From IMG/VR virus record IMGVR_UViG_3300010885_002980, positions 1 through 31,786 of that record: DNA of 31,786 nucleotides. One strand, 5' to 3'. Positions 7,944 through 16,732 of the stretch are shown here, piece by piece. The notes under the pieces are model-generated. The model was not told where the DNA came from. It saw only the letters and a program-made list of their open reading frames with translations, and ran no database searches. The number at the start of each line of letters is the position of its first letter. Position 1 is the first letter of the stretch. A program made the position numbers and the translations under genes. The DNA is from a virus.

Positions 7944-8504
7944 ATGGCCATAGACTTAACAACTACAATCAGTTCTTCTAACACTGGGATGCTTTCTACG
8001 CAACCTGGTGATGTGAACTTTCTATCGCCGCTTGGGTTTAGATTTAAACTAAAGCGTTCTCCAAATTTAAACTTCTTTGCGACTGACGCAAACATTCCAT
8101 CTTTCGAAATTGGTTATGTTAATTTACCATCACCTTTTAAAAGGATTGAGTTTCCAGGCGATAAACCAACTTTTGGTGACTTTACTCTTACTTTTAAAGT
8201 CGATGAAAATCTTGCAAACTACTTAGAGATATACCTATGGATCATGAAACTCGGATTTCCTGAGAACTTTGATCAATACGCTTCGCTGAAGAACGCTGCT
8301 ATCGGATCTGGCGAAGGGTCGGTGACTGATGGAACTCTAACTATTCTGAATAGCTCTATGGCTCCTACTACTGAAATACAATTCACTAATATGTTTCCGT
8401 ATAGCTTAAGTGAAATAAACTTTACTACTGCTGATACAAGTCTTAGCTATGTTACGGCGAGAGTTGCATTCAAATTTAATATTATGAAGATTGTGTCTAT
8501 CTGA
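7944..8504 (+). CDS. Tail tube (gp19-family) protein
   Basis: 186 residues. The order of motifs matches the tail-tube fold: an N-terminal region with FRFKLKRSPNLNFFATDANIPS, a PGDKPTFGDFTLTFKVDEN block comparable to GDRTFDDWTVTVMNDE in T4 gp19, and a C-terminal beta segment (MFPYSLSEINF...SYVTARVAFKFNIMKI). T4 gp19 is 163 residues. Because gp19 itself normally lies upstream of gp20, this may be a paralogue acting at a tube end (gp54- or gp48-like) rather than the main tube subunit. Its exact late promoter supports a structural role. Confidence 0.65.
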   Translation: MAIDLTTTISSSNTGMLSTQPGDVNFLSPLGFRFKLKRSPNLNFFATDANIPSFEIGYVNLPSPFKRIEFPGDKPTFGDFTLTFKVDENLANYLEIYLWIMKLGFPENFDQYASLKNAAIGSGEGSVTDGTLTILNSSMAPTTEIQFTNMFPYSLSEINFTTADTSLSYVTARVAFKFNIMKIVSI

Positions 8505-8522
8505 CACCTGTGAGGGTATAGT

Positions 8523-8957
8523 ATGAAGTTGGATGAAATCCATGAGTTGTGGTCGCAAGACTGCAACATTAATCGTATTGAGCTTGGTGAAGAAGCTCTA
8601 AAGATCCCAAAATTACACAGTAAATACTTAAGGATGTTCTCCGATGAGAGGCTGATGCTGCGTAAACTTGAAGAAGATAAGAACACCCTGAAGCTTCTCA
8701 AGATCGACTATTATCGTGGCGTCCTGCCTGAAGAAGATCTTCGTGCGAACGGGTGGCAGCCATTTCGTCTATCAGTATTAAAGTCTGATCTGTCATTGTA
8801 TCTTGACGCAGACCAAGATGTTATTAAGATTAACCTAAGAATTTCTGTTCAACAAGAGAAAGTAGACACTCTTGAAGCGATAATTAAATCGATAAGCAAC
8901 AGAGGTTATTTAATTAAGAGCGCGATTGATTTTGAAAAATTTAAAGTTGGTGGATAA
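8523..8957 (+). CDS. uvsY: Recombination mediator UvsY
   Basis: 144 residues, close in length to T4 UvsY (137). The sequence shows the family's pattern throughout: MKLDEIHELWSQD at the start, LGEEALKIPKLHSKY, the helical RLMLRKLEEDKNTLKLLK, NGWQPFRLSVLKSDLSLYL, and the C-terminal RGYLIKSAIDFEKF. UvsY loads the UvsX recombinase onto gp32-covered single strands. It lies just before UvsW and overlaps or abuts its start, so the two are probably translated together. Confidence 0.95.
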   Translation: MKLDEIHELWSQDCNINRIELGEEALKIPKLHSKYLRMFSDERLMLRKLEEDKNTLKLLKIDYYRGVLPEEDLRANGWQPFRLSVLKSDLSLYLDADQDVIKINLRISVQQEKVDTLEAIIKSISNRGYLIKSAIDFEKFKVGG

Positions 8958-10401
8958 AGTACATCTTCGTAAGATTAATGAGACATATCTTAAAGTAGAA
9001 GCTGAGTCTTCTGTTGTTCAAGAACTGTCTGATCAACTAACGTTTGAAGTTCCAGGCGCAAAGTTTATGCCGTCTGTCCGCAATAAGTATTGGGATGGAA
9101 AGATTCGCCTACTCAATTCATTAACCGCGGTAACATATGTTGGATTAGTTGAAGAGATCAGACAATTCTGTAAAGCTCGCGATTACGAATTTAGCGTAGA
9201 AGATAGTTTAAAACCAGTTCATGGAACACGACTCAAAGCCGAAGATTATCTTAAGTTCATAGAGTCTATCGGCATGACTATGAAGCCGCGAGACTATCAA
9301 GTCGAAGCGTTCTGTAAAGCTATAGCTGACGAGCGTAGAGTCTTTGTTTCACCAACTGCGTCGGGTAAGTCTCTTATCATTTATCTAATCGCCAGATTCT
9401 ATGGACTGAAGACCCTAATCATCGTTCCGACTACATCACTCGTAGCTCAACTTTCATCTGATTTTAAAGACTATGGGTATGACTCAGATAAGTACGTTCA
9501 CCAGATCTATAGTGGACAAGAAAAGAATAACAATAAACCTATCACGATATCGACCTGGCAGTCGATCTATAAGCTTCCAGCTTCTTGGTTTGAAGAATAT
9601 GACGTAGTGATAGGAGACGAAGCTCACCAGTTTAAAGCTAAGTCTCTCACTACGATCATGGAGAAGATGACTAAAACTGCTTTTAGGTTTGGATTCACTG
9701 GAACTCTTGATGGGTCACTGACGAATAAGATTACTCTTGAAGGTTTATTTGGTCCAGTTCACCAAGTCACAACTACTAAGTCTTTGATGGATGAGGGAAA
9801 GGTTGCAAAGCTTAACATCAAAGTCATTGTATTGAATCACACTAAAGAAGATAAAAAGTTCTGTTCAAAGATGGACTATCAAGACGAAATCAATTGGATA
9901 GTAACAAATCCAGTTAGAAACAAATTCTTGAGAAACTTAACACTTTCTTTGACTGGAAATACACTTTTACTGTTTCAATTTGTTGACAAACATGGTAAAC
10001 TGTTATATGATAGTATCAAGATCAAAGATCCAGATCGAAAAGTATTCTTTATTCATGGCGGCATCGATGCAGTGGATAGAGAAAATGTAAGAAAAATTGT
10101 TGAGAAAGAAAATAATGCAGTTATCGTGGCAAGCTATGGAACATTTTCAACCGGCGTTAACATACGCAATCTTCATAATGTGGTATTCACTTCTCCCACA
10201 AAATCTCGTGTTCGAACACTACAATCAATCGGTCGCGGCTTGAGACTCTCAGACACTAAAGACTCTGTTGCGGTATACGATATCGGAGACGATCTTCGTC
10301 ACGGCGATAGGACTAATTATACACTCCAGCATCTTACGGAGCGCATGGAGATCTACAACTCAGAAGATTTTGAATATAAAATATATACGGTAAACCTATG
10401 A
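8950..10401 (+). CDS. uvsW: DNA/RNA helicase UvsW (non-AUG start)
   Basis: About 484 residues from the GTG at 8950 (TTG at 8947 or 8926 are alternatives); no ATG is available near the expected start, and MDKVHLRKINETYLKVEAE aligns with the N-terminus of T4 UvsW. Superfamily 2 motifs, numbered from the TTG at 8926: PTASGKS at 143-149, DEAH at 231-234, FTGTLDG at 257-263, SYGTFSTGVN at 403-412 and QSIGRGLR at 433-440. UvsW unwinds branched DNA and R-loops and helps switch replication initiation to the recombination mode. It overlaps uvsY by eight bases and gp55 by four. Confidence 0.95.
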   Translation: MDKVHLRKINETYLKVEAESSVVQELSDQLTFEVPGAKFMPSVRNKYWDGKIRLLNSLTAVTYVGLVEEIRQFCKARDYEFSVEDSLKPVHGTRLKAEDYLKFIESIGMTMKPRDYQVEAFCKAIADERRVFVSPTASGKSLIIYLIARFYGLKTLIIVPTTSLVAQLSSDFKDYGYDSDKYVHQIYSGQEKNNNKPITISTWQSIYKLPASWFEEYDVVIGDEAHQFKAKSLTTIMEKMTKTAFRFGFTGTLDGSLTNKITLEGLFGPVHQVTTTKSLMDEGKVAKLNIKVIVLNHTKEDKKFCSKMDYQDEINWIVTNPVRNKFLRNLTLSLTGNTLLLFQFVDKHGKLLYDSIKIKDPDRKVFFIHGGIDAVDRENVRKIVEKENNAVIVASYGTFSTGVNIRNLHNVVFTSPTKSRVRTLQSIGRGLRLSDTKDSVAVYDIGDDLRHGDRTNYTLQHLTERMEIYNSEDFEYKIYTVNL

Positions 10402-10988
10402 AAACACTCCCACCAATTGGAACTGCTAAAAAGATACCTATTCACTATGTTGATAATAAGAAATTCTTTACGGAGATCATGCTCTATAAAGCAAAATGTG
10501 CTGAATACGCGAGTCTTAATAAAGACAGACCGCGAATTCCACCATATCTTGGCGAATGTCTCTATAAGATCGCATTCAGATTATCTCTTATGCCAAACTT
10601 CGTGAATTACACGTTTCGCGAAGATATGGTTGCTGATGGGCTTGAGAAGTGCATTACATATTTTAATAACTTCGATCCCGATAAATCAAGTAATCCATTC
10701 GCATATTTTACACAGATCATCTATTTTGCCTTTCTCGCAAGGATCAATAGTGAGAAGAAGCATCTTTATATAAAGCAAAAGACTCTCGAGAACTTTTACT
10801 TTGAAGGAATGCTTGCTGAACAATCAATCATTGGTGATGATCGCCCAGTCAGCGTAGACTTAGACAATGACTATATGCAGAATTTAGTAGCTAGTTATGA
10901 TGCTAAACAGGCAGAAAAGAAAGCTAAAAATAAAGCAAAGAAGAATGCAGGAAGTTTAGACAAATACTTTGGTGAGGTCACTGATTGA
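10398..10988 (+). CDS. 55: Late transcription sigma factor gp55
   Basis: 196 residues (T4 gp55: 185). The core resembles sigma region 2: ADGLEKCITYFNNFDP followed by NPFAYFTQIIYFAFLARI, matching the IADGI...NPHAYITQ pattern of T4. gp55 binds host RNA polymerase and recognises TATAAATA promoters, several of which occur in this window. The extreme C-terminus (AGSLDKYFGEV) follows a basic helix and could be the short hydrophobic sliding-clamp-binding tail known in T4 gp55; that part is inference. Its start overlaps the uvsW stop by four bases. Confidence 0.93.
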   Translation: MKTLPPIGTAKKIPIHYVDNKKFFTEIMLYKAKCAEYASLNKDRPRIPPYLGECLYKIAFRLSLMPNFVNYTFREDMVADGLEKCITYFNNFDPDKSSNPFAYFTQIIYFAFLARINSEKKHLYIKQKTLENFYFEGMLAEQSIIGDDRPVSVDLDNDYMQNLVASYDAKQAEKKAKNKAKKNAGSLDKYFGEVTD

Positions 10989-12055
10989 AAATTGCATTAA
11001 TTACAGATACGCACTGGGGAATCAGAAACGATTCTCCAGTGATGTTGAATCAGATGAAGAAGTTCTTCGATGAAGTTTTTTTTCCAGTAATTGATAAAGA
11101 TAATATCACTACTGTGATCCACCTTGGCGATCTCGTTGATCGTCGTAAGTACATCAATTACGTAACAGCAAGACGCCTTCGCGACGATTTTCTCGATCCA
11201 CTTCGCCAGCGAAACATCGATGTACATATCATTGCTGGAAACCACGACACGTATTTTAAGAATACGAATCAAGTCAATAGTCTGCGTGAACTTCTTGATG
11301 GTAAATATAACAATTTTAAGATATATGATAACACCGCTGGCGAAATAGATTTTGCCGATGGCTCAAAGATTTTTATGCTTCCATGGATTTGCGATGAGAA
11401 TCGCGATAAGTGCATGAAAGCTATTGATGAAACAACTGCTCCAATCTTAATGGGACACTTGGAGCTAAATGGTTTTGAAATGTATAGGGGGCAAATAAAT
11501 GAACATGGTGACGATCCTAAGCTTTTTGATAAATTTGATCTTGTCTGTTCTGGTCATTATCACACTCGTTCTTCTAGTTCGAACATCAATTATCTCGGAA
11601 CCCCAGCCCAATACACTTGGTCTGATTATGGAGACACCAAAGGTTTTTATATCTTAGATACTGAAACTAGGGGGTTGACATTTATCGAAAACCCGTATAC
11701 TATATTCTTTAAGTTTCACTACGACGATACTGAAAAAAATATGGATGACGTTCTAATCTTCGATGCTGAACAATACAAGAATACGTATGTTAAAGTAATC
11801 GTCAAGAACAAGACTAATCCTTATTGGTTTGATCTGGTGATTGACAAGATTGAGAAAGCTGGACCAGCTGACATTCAGATAGTCGAAGATCACTTCAACT
11901 TAAACCTAGAAGACGATTCAGATATCGTCAATGAAGCTGAAGATACAATCACAATCATCCGCAAATACATCGATACGATGAACGTAAATACAGACAAGAA
12001 GCGCGTTGAGAACATCATCCAATCACTATACATTGAAGCACACGAGATAGAATGA
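10985..12055 (+). CDS. 47: Recombination endonuclease subunit gp47 (Mre11-like)
   Basis: 356 residues (T4: 339). Metallophosphoesterase motifs are complete: DTHWG (8-12), LGDLVDRR (47-54), GNHD (85-88), GHLEL (157-161) and GHYHTR (190-195). The C-terminal third would contact gp46. gp46/gp47 is the phage Mre11-Rad50 complex, which resects DNA ends for recombination-dependent replication. The frame overlaps gp55 (TTG start within GATTGAAA) and gp46 by four bases. The start codon is TTG at 10985; no ATG fits. Confidence 0.95.
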   Translation: MKIALITDTHWGIRNDSPVMLNQMKKFFDEVFFPVIDKDNITTVIHLGDLVDRRKYINYVTARRLRDDFLDPLRQRNIDVHIIAGNHDTYFKNTNQVNSLRELLDGKYNNFKIYDNTAGEIDFADGSKIFMLPWICDENRDKCMKAIDETTAPILMGHLELNGFEMYRGQINEHGDDPKLFDKFDLVCSGHYHTRSSSSNINYLGTPAQYTWSDYGDTKGFYILDTETRGLTFIENPYTIFFKFHYDDTEKNMDDVLIFDAEQYKNTYVKVIVKNKTNPYWFDLVIDKIEKAGPADIQIVEDHFNLNLEDDSDIVNEAEDTITIIRKYIDTMNVNTDKKRVENIIQSLYIEAHEIE

Positions 12056-13767
12056 TATATTTTACAGCGATCCGTTGGAAAAACTTCTTATCTACCGGAA
12101 ACTCTTTCACTGAAATACAACTAAATAAAACTGATTCCACTCTCATTGTAGGTGAGAACGGAGCAGGAAAGTCTACTCTTCTTGATGCTTTATTGTTTGT
12201 GTTGTATAACAGACCATTCCGTAAAATCAATAAGCCACAACTCATAAACTCGATCAATAAGAAAGACGTCTTGGTCGAGATTGACTTCAGTATTGGTTTG
12301 AATCAATATCACATCAAGCGTGGCATGAAGCCAAACTTATTTGAAGTTTATCAGAATGGTAAGCTTCTCAACCAAGAAGCGGCTGACCGTGATTATCAGA
12401 CTGTGCTCGAGAAGCAAATCCTCAAGCTTAATCATAAAAGTTTCTGTCAGGTAGTAGTTCTCGGCTCAGCTTCTTTCGTTCCATTTATGGAACTTCCTGG
12501 AGGTCAACGGCGAGAAGTTATTGAAGACCTTCTTGACATTCAAATCTTCTCTGTGATGAACTCACTCTTGAAAGAAAAGATAAGTTTAAACTCGTCTACT
12601 CTAGTAAACGTTGAGTATGAGCACAGTTTGACATCTGAAAAGATACGAATGCAGAATGAATACATCTCTGCGATCCAACGTAATAATGAAGAACGGGTTA
12701 CAGTTCTCAAAGCCGAATTAAATAAAAACACAACTCGCATCTTCGATGAAAGAAACTTAGTCAAGCAACTTGGTGATGAAATTCAATTGCTTAGAACTGA
12801 GATTGGAGATCAAGAATCCATCGCCAAAAGACAGAATAGTTTGCAGAAACTTGAAGTTCAATTGTCAGATAAAGTTTCTAAACTTGAGTCTGAAATAGAA
12901 TTCTTTTCTTCTCATGATGCATGTCCTACGTGTAAGCAAGACATCGATGAAGAGTTTAAGTGTGATACAATAGCCCATAAACAAAATCAGGCTAAAGAAA
13001 CCAATGAAGCTAATAGTCAACTTCAAGAAGAAATAACTCGAGTCTTTGAACGCCTTAAGTCTATCTCCGATGTGATGTCTAACATTAATTCGCTAAACAT
13101 CGATATCGTTGCTAAGAATATTTCCATTAATGGTCTTATGGATCAGTGTAAGAATCTAGTAAAGCAAATTAAAGATATTCAAGATAGTAGCAATAAGCTT
13201 GAAGTCGATGATGATAAGATGAAAGAGCTTGAAAAAATGATTGGCAGACTCTCTGATGAAAAAGCAGAACTTCTTCGAGATAAAGACGCGCTCAGTGTAT
13301 CGGCTATTATCCTCAAAGATACCGGTATCAAAGCTAAAATCATCAAGCAATACGTGCCAGTCATAAATAAATTAATCAATAAGTATCTGTCTGCTATGGA
13401 CTTCTTCGTTAACTTTGAGATGGATGAGAACTTTGAAGAAAAGATCAAGTCACGATTTCGCGATGAATTCAGTTACTCATCGTTCTCAGAAGGTGAAAAG
13501 ATGAGGATTAATCTATCGATCCTATTCACTTGGAGGGCTATTGCTCGGTTACGTAATAGTGCATCGACGAACCTATTGATTATGGACGAAGTGCTTGATG
13601 GGTCTCTCGATTCTAATGGCACTGATGAGTTCCTCAAAATTATTGGAACTTTGACGCAAGACACGAACACTTTTATCATCAGTCACAAAGTAGACCAGAT
13701 GGTTGATAAGTTCGCTAATGTGATTAAGTTTGAGAAGCACAAAAACTTTAGCAGGATCGCAGCATGA
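12052..13767 (+). CDS. 46: Recombination endonuclease subunit gp46 (Rad50-like ATPase)
   Basis: 571 residues (T4: 560). Walker A GENGAGKST is at 34-42, the zinc-hook CPTC at 291-294 lies at the tip of a long central coiled coil (about 165-400), the ABC signature FSEGEKMR at 478-485 and Walker B LLIMDE at 508-513. It is the ATPase partner of gp47. The ATGA overlap with gp47 indicates coupled translation, and its stop overlaps the deformylase start. Confidence 0.96.
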   Translation: MIYFTAIRWKNFLSTGNSFTEIQLNKTDSTLIVGENGAGKSTLLDALLFVLYNRPFRKINKPQLINSINKKDVLVEIDFSIGLNQYHIKRGMKPNLFEVYQNGKLLNQEAADRDYQTVLEKQILKLNHKSFCQVVVLGSASFVPFMELPGGQRREVIEDLLDIQIFSVMNSLLKEKISLNSSTLVNVEYEHSLTSEKIRMQNEYISAIQRNNEERVTVLKAELNKNTTRIFDERNLVKQLGDEIQLLRTEIGDQESIAKRQNSLQKLEVQLSDKVSKLESEIEFFSSHDACPTCKQDIDEEFKCDTIAHKQNQAKETNEANSQLQEEITRVFERLKSISDVMSNINSLNIDIVAKNISINGLMDQCKNLVKQIKDIQDSSNKLEVDDDKMKELEKMIGRLSDEKAELLRDKDALSVSAIILKDTGIKAKIIKQYVPVINKLINKYLSAMDFFVNFEMDENFEEKIKSRFRDEFSYSSFSEGEKMRINLSILFTWRAIARLRNSASTNLLIMDEVLDGSLDSNGTDEFLKIIGTLTQDTNTFIISHKVDQMVDKFANVIKFEKHKNFSRIAA

Positions 13768-14267
13768 CACAGATAGTAAAATTTCCTGATCCAGTACTAA
13801 CTATTCCTACGGCTAAGTTTGATTTTACTAACCCGCAAGTTAACCAGTTTGAATTGGTTGAAGAGATGTTGAAGACTATGAATGATCATAAGTCTATTGG
13901 ACTGTCTGCAAATCAAATTCGCCATCCTTTACGTGTATTTGTAATGCGAGGAGAGAATCAGAACTACGCCTGCTTCAATCCAAAAATCGTCAGTCACAGT
14001 GACGAACAGAATTTATTGGAAGAGGGTTGCTTATCGTTTCCAGGAATCAATGTAAAGGTGAAGCGTTGGAACACAGTAAGGTTGCGGTTTCAGACTCCAT
14101 CAGGAGGAATCGATACGATTAACGTAGCAGGTCTTACTGCTAGAGTAATTCAGCATGAGATGGATCACCTGGATGGCACCATCTTCTATAGCCGAGCAAA
14201 TGCATATCATCGTGAGAAAGCTTTCAAAAAGCAGAAGGAGTACTTAAATGGAACTAGATCAGCATAA
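13764..14267 (+). CDS. def: Peptide deformylase
   Basis: 167 residues, normal bacterial length. All three motifs are present: GLSANQ (46-51), EEGCLSFPG (86-94) with metal ligand Cys89, and QHEMDHLDG (130-138) with His131 and His135. It removes the formyl group from nascent proteins. Phage copies are typical of marine T4-like viruses, where they are thought to speed processing of particular proteins. It overlaps the gp46 stop by four bases. Confidence 0.95.
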   Translation: MTQIVKFPDPVLTIPTAKFDFTNPQVNQFELVEEMLKTMNDHKSIGLSANQIRHPLRVFVMRGENQNYACFNPKIVSHSDEQNLLEEGCLSFPGINVKVKRWNTVRLRFQTPSGGIDTINVAGLTARVIQHEMDHLDGTIFYSRANAYHREKAFKKQKEYLNGTRSA

Positions 14268-14532
14268 GCGTCCTGGATTCAGGATCAAAGACTACTTCAT
14301 CAGCATCCCAATTCATGAAGACTTTCTTTTTGAAAATGATGACGGAACTATGCAAATGTCTATTGACATTTTCAAGATAGATGGTAATAATAACATGATA
14401 GCAGTGGATCAAGAGAAGATGGATCAAGAAGAATTCAGTGATCTTCAAATTCACATCGAAGCTTGGATTAATGAAGCTCTAACCCGTGCTATCGAAGAAG
14501 CAGAAAAAGAACAAGGAACAAAAAACAAGTGA
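14248..14532 (+). CDS. Small acidic hypothetical protein
   Basis: 94 residues. AAGGAG just before the ATG at 14248 decides the start, giving a 20-base overlap with the deformylase. It has a beta-rich first half (FRIKDYFISIPIHEDFLF) and an acidic helical second half. No family recognised. It ends with an overlap to the next gene's GTG start. Confidence 0.65.
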   Translation: MELDQHKRPGFRIKDYFISIPIHEDFLFENDDGTMQMSIDIFKIDGNNNMIAVDQEKMDQEEFSDLQIHIEAWINEALTRAIEEAEKEQGTKNK

Positions 14533-15062
14533 ACATCTTCTATATCAGTGAAGATCCATTCGAAGCCGCGCGGATGATGGTTGACAAACTTGTTGTCAAA
14601 ATGATCCTAGAAACCGCGCAACTCCTTTCTACAGCCCATCGTGTCATTGATGGCGAAGAGTTTGTCGGCCAGTCTCTATCTGGCCGTAAAGCTAAGCGCT
14701 GGCGTCTTCCAGACTTTCGCGACGCCGTTCTCTATCAGGCAACACATATTAACCACCCATCTGCTGTGTGGTGCAGGAATTCGAATAACAATTACAACTG
14801 GCTCTATGCTCATTTTCTTGCCTTGCTAGATGAATACACCTACCGATATGGTAAAGTCCATAAGTGTGCCACTCTAGTGGACTCTTTGCGCTCTACTCCT
14901 CATAATATCCATGTAGGATACCTAACGCCAGTAACACCGGCTATGCCGGATGAGTATAAAGTAGAACACGACTCTGTTACGTCTTATCGCAACTACTATC
15001 GCGTAGCGAAGCAGAGAATGCATAAATGGACAAATCGCCAAATACCGGAGTGGATAGCATGA
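14529..15062 (+). CDS. Conserved T4-like phage protein of unknown function
   Basis: 177 residues from a GTG overlapping the previous stop. The product shows the signature of a protein family I recognise from many aquatic T4-like phages: MNIFYISEDPFEAARMMVDK, then LVVKMILETAQLLSTAHR, INHPSAVWCRNSNNNYNW, and near the end TPAMPDEYKV and YRNYYRVAKQ with IPEW. Several His, Trp and Arg residues are conserved, which suggests an enzyme, but no reaction is known to me. Confidence 0.75.
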   Translation: MNIFYISEDPFEAARMMVDKLVVKMILETAQLLSTAHRVIDGEEFVGQSLSGRKAKRWRLPDFRDAVLYQATHINHPSAVWCRNSNNNYNWLYAHFLALLDEYTYRYGKVHKCATLVDSLRSTPHNIHVGYLTPVTPAMPDEYKVEHDSVTSYRNYYRVAKQRMHKWTNRQIPEWIA

Positions 15063-15457
15063 GTAAAGACTGGGTAAAAGACATCTACGATATGCACGAG
15101 CACTATGGAGTTCGACCCATCATCGAAAAGATGGATGGCGAAACTCTCAAGAAGTTTCTGCAGTTTCGCATTGACTTTTTAATGGAAGAACTTAATGAAC
15201 TTAAAGACGCAGAAAATCCTGAAGACGTAGTAGATGCTTTAATCGATCTATGTGTCGTGGCTATTGGAACCCTAGATGGATTTGCGGTTGACTCATACAA
15301 AGCCTGGGATGCAGTTCTAAAGCCTAATATGGCTAAGAAAACTGGCATTAAAGCCAGTCGTCCTAATCCTATTGGTCTACCAGACCTGATTAAACCAGAA
15401 GGTTGGGTTGGTCCAGATCACTCTGATAATCCAGGACTTCTACGCAAAATATTTTAA
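15059..15457 (+). CDS. MazG-like nucleotide pyrophosphohydrolase
   Basis: 132 residues from the ATG at 15059, which overlaps the upstream stop as ATGA; an in-frame ATG at 15026 would add 11 unlikely residues inside the upstream gene. The all-alpha NTP pyrophosphohydrolase pattern is visible: EELNEL at 43-48 and DVVDALID at 56-63, giving the acidic metal-binding cluster. The C-terminal RPNPIGLPDLIKPEGW is typical of the phage subfamily. It probably hydrolyses non-canonical or excess nucleotides. It is the last gene before an early-type promoter. Confidence 0.8.
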   Translation: MSKDWVKDIYDMHEHYGVRPIIEKMDGETLKKFLQFRIDFLMEELNELKDAENPEDVVDALIDLCVVAIGTLDGFAVDSYKAWDAVLKPNMAKKTGIKASRPNPIGLPDLIKPEGWVGPDHSDNPGLLRKIF

Positions 15458-15474
15458 AAAAATGCATTTTTTAG

Positions 15475-15526
15475 TTGACATTTCTCGCTCCATGTTATAG
15501 TATCTAAGAGTAAGGTATGGAAAAGG
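15475..15526 (+). promoter_or_regulatory. Early-type promoter with shared leader element
   Basis: TTGACA at 15475-15480, 17-base spacer, TAGTAT at 15498-15503, followed by CTAAGAGTAAGGTATGG and AAAAGG. The same -10 region and leader recur at 26998-27026 and, with small changes, at 31657-31684. A TGCATTTTTT box lies before the -35. It faces the small-gene and DNA-modification cluster. Confidence 0.8.
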
Positions 15527-15534
15527 AAACAACC

Positions 15535-15864
15535 ATGGCTAATGCTCTTCCCACTAGTTACGCGAACCAGATTGGTTATAGCGACGTAAAACCCTTTGAA
15601 ATCTTGTCTGTGACTAAGTCCGGCAAGCAAATCCTCATTCGTGAGATGGACGCTGAGCGCGACCCAACTTGGGTTCCGGATTTTGTTGCAGGTGGTTTCA
15701 CTGCTAACTGCGCTAACCAAGAAGACCAGAAGTGGATCATCCAATCAAATGAAGCTAATCCTGTAATCAAAGCTCGTAAGCGCGCTGACGGTTACTTCTG
15801 GTCATACTATGGCAAACACCGTATTGCCCGTGAACCCCGCAAATTTTATGATTTCAACTTTTGA
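15535..15864 (+). CDS. Conserved phage hypothetical protein
   Basis: 109 residues from the ATG at 15535, preceded by AAAAGGAAA; the ATG at 15517 lies inside the conserved promoter leader and is less likely. Patterns such as LPTSYANQIGYSDVKPFEI, GGFTANCANQEDQKW and the C-terminal FYDFNF mark a family widespread in phages of many morphotypes. Function unknown to me. Confidence 0.75.
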   Translation: MANALPTSYANQIGYSDVKPFEILSVTKSGKQILIREMDAERDPTWVPDFVAGGFTANCANQEDQKWIIQSNEANPVIKARKRADGYFWSYYGKHRIAREPRKFYDFNF

Positions 15865-15878
15865 TAGGAGAAAATAAA

Positions 15879-16229
15879 ATGATTTCCTTAGGGCAAAAAA
15901 TGAGTGACGTTTACGATATGCCAACGTTTGACCAAGTGGACGAGATGACTGACTCACTAAAGCAGAGACTGTTTGACTTAGGCTATGGTACTGGTAGTAA
16001 GACACCATCAGAAGCCATTACTTATATCGAAGATTTGGAGTTAGAGTTGTATGAGATAAACGAACTCTATGGGCAAGTAAAAGATGGGCTAGAGGAAAAA
16101 CTCGCCAAGGCTATGGATATTATCAAGCGCATACTTAACGCTGCACCTGATGCAGAGGATCATACTGGGTGGGCGCAGTTGTTGGATGATTCCGCTGCCG
16201 TGCTGGCTGAACTGGTGGGGAAGGAATGA
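15879..16229 (+). CDS. Hypothetical protein
   Basis: 116 residues; TAGGAG precedes the ATG at 15879. A predicted helical protein with an acidic central coiled-coil-like segment (EDLELELYEINELYGQVKDGLEE is spread over about 48-71, quoted here only by its ends). A second Met at 15900 is possible. No family recognised. Confidence 0.6.
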   Translation: MISLGQKMSDVYDMPTFDQVDEMTDSLKQRLFDLGYGTGSKTPSEAITYIEDLELELYEINELYGQVKDGLEEKLAKAMDIIKRILNAAPDAEDHTGWAQLLDDSAAVLAELVGKE

Positions 16230-16417
16230 CCAAAACCCTAGAAGAACTTGAAGCTGATGTAGCTGAGGCTGAGGCTGCTAAGGCTACTGCTGATGCTGCT
16301 ATGGCTGCTAAGGCTACTCGTGCTGCTGCTATGGCTGTTTATGCTGCTCGTGCTGCTGCTTATGATAAGTTGGAGGCTGCAAGGGCTGCGTTGGAAAAGG
16401 GGAAAGAGAATGAGTGA
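16226..16417 (+). CDS. Alanine-rich helical small protein
   Basis: 63 residues, nearly half of them Ala, in a low-complexity series built from GCT codons (AEAEAAKATADAAMAAKATR). It would form one long amphipathic helix. ATGA overlaps on both sides and a GGGGAAGG before the start argue that it is real. It may oligomerise as a coiled coil. Function unknown. Confidence 0.6.
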   Translation: MTKTLEELEADVAEAEAAKATADAAMAAKATRAAAMAVYAARAAAYDKLEAARAALEKGKENE

Positions 16418-16565
16418 TCATGACAATGACGAAATGTTTGCAGTAAAGGTTCAACCTATTATTACGTTTACTGCTATAGTAGTCATTATTTTTGCTATCT
16501 ATGGTGCTTTTCGCGCTGGTCACGATATTGTAATGATTGGTCTTAAAGTTGCTGGTGTGCTATGA
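16410..16565 (+). CDS. Small single-span membrane protein
   Basis: 51 residues. The ATG at 16410 follows AAAGGGGAAAG and overlaps the previous gene by eight bases. After an acidic N-terminus (MSDHDNDEM) a clear membrane segment runs from about 15 to 34 (VQPIITFTAIVVIIFAIYGA). No family recognised; small early phage membrane proteins often act on the host envelope, but nothing here shows that. Confidence 0.6.
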   Translation: MSDHDNDEMFAVKVQPIITFTAIVVIIFAIYGAFRAGHDIVMIGLKVAGVL

Positions 16566-16732
16566 CTGAAAGATACGGAAATCGTAAAGTAGTAAAGATG
16601 TTTAATCAGATCAACGCCTTACGTAAAGCTATTCGATCAGAAGGCACTCCCGCGATTCAAGAAGCGTGGGATAAGATTGAAGAACACATTGACTTCGTCT
16701 ATTCACAGCAAAAAGAAAGTGACAACACGTGA
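16562..16732 (+). CDS. Small hypothetical protein
   Basis: 56 residues, ATGA overlap with the gene before and GTGA overlap with the gene after. The product is charged and helical (MTERYGNRKVVKMFNQINAL). No family recognised; the coupled overlaps are the main evidence for it. Confidence 0.55.
   Translation: MTERYGNRKVVKMFNQINALRKAIRSEGTPAIQEAWDKIEEHIDFVYSQQKESDNT

Noticed and set aside
13362-13369. CATAAATA within gp46 as a late promoter
   Set aside because: One mismatch, inside a coding region, and no late-type gene directly downstream.
14641-14829. Plus-strand 62-codon frame inside the conserved gene at 14529
   Set aside because: It lies wholly within a recognisable conserved gene in another frame and has no ribosome binding site.
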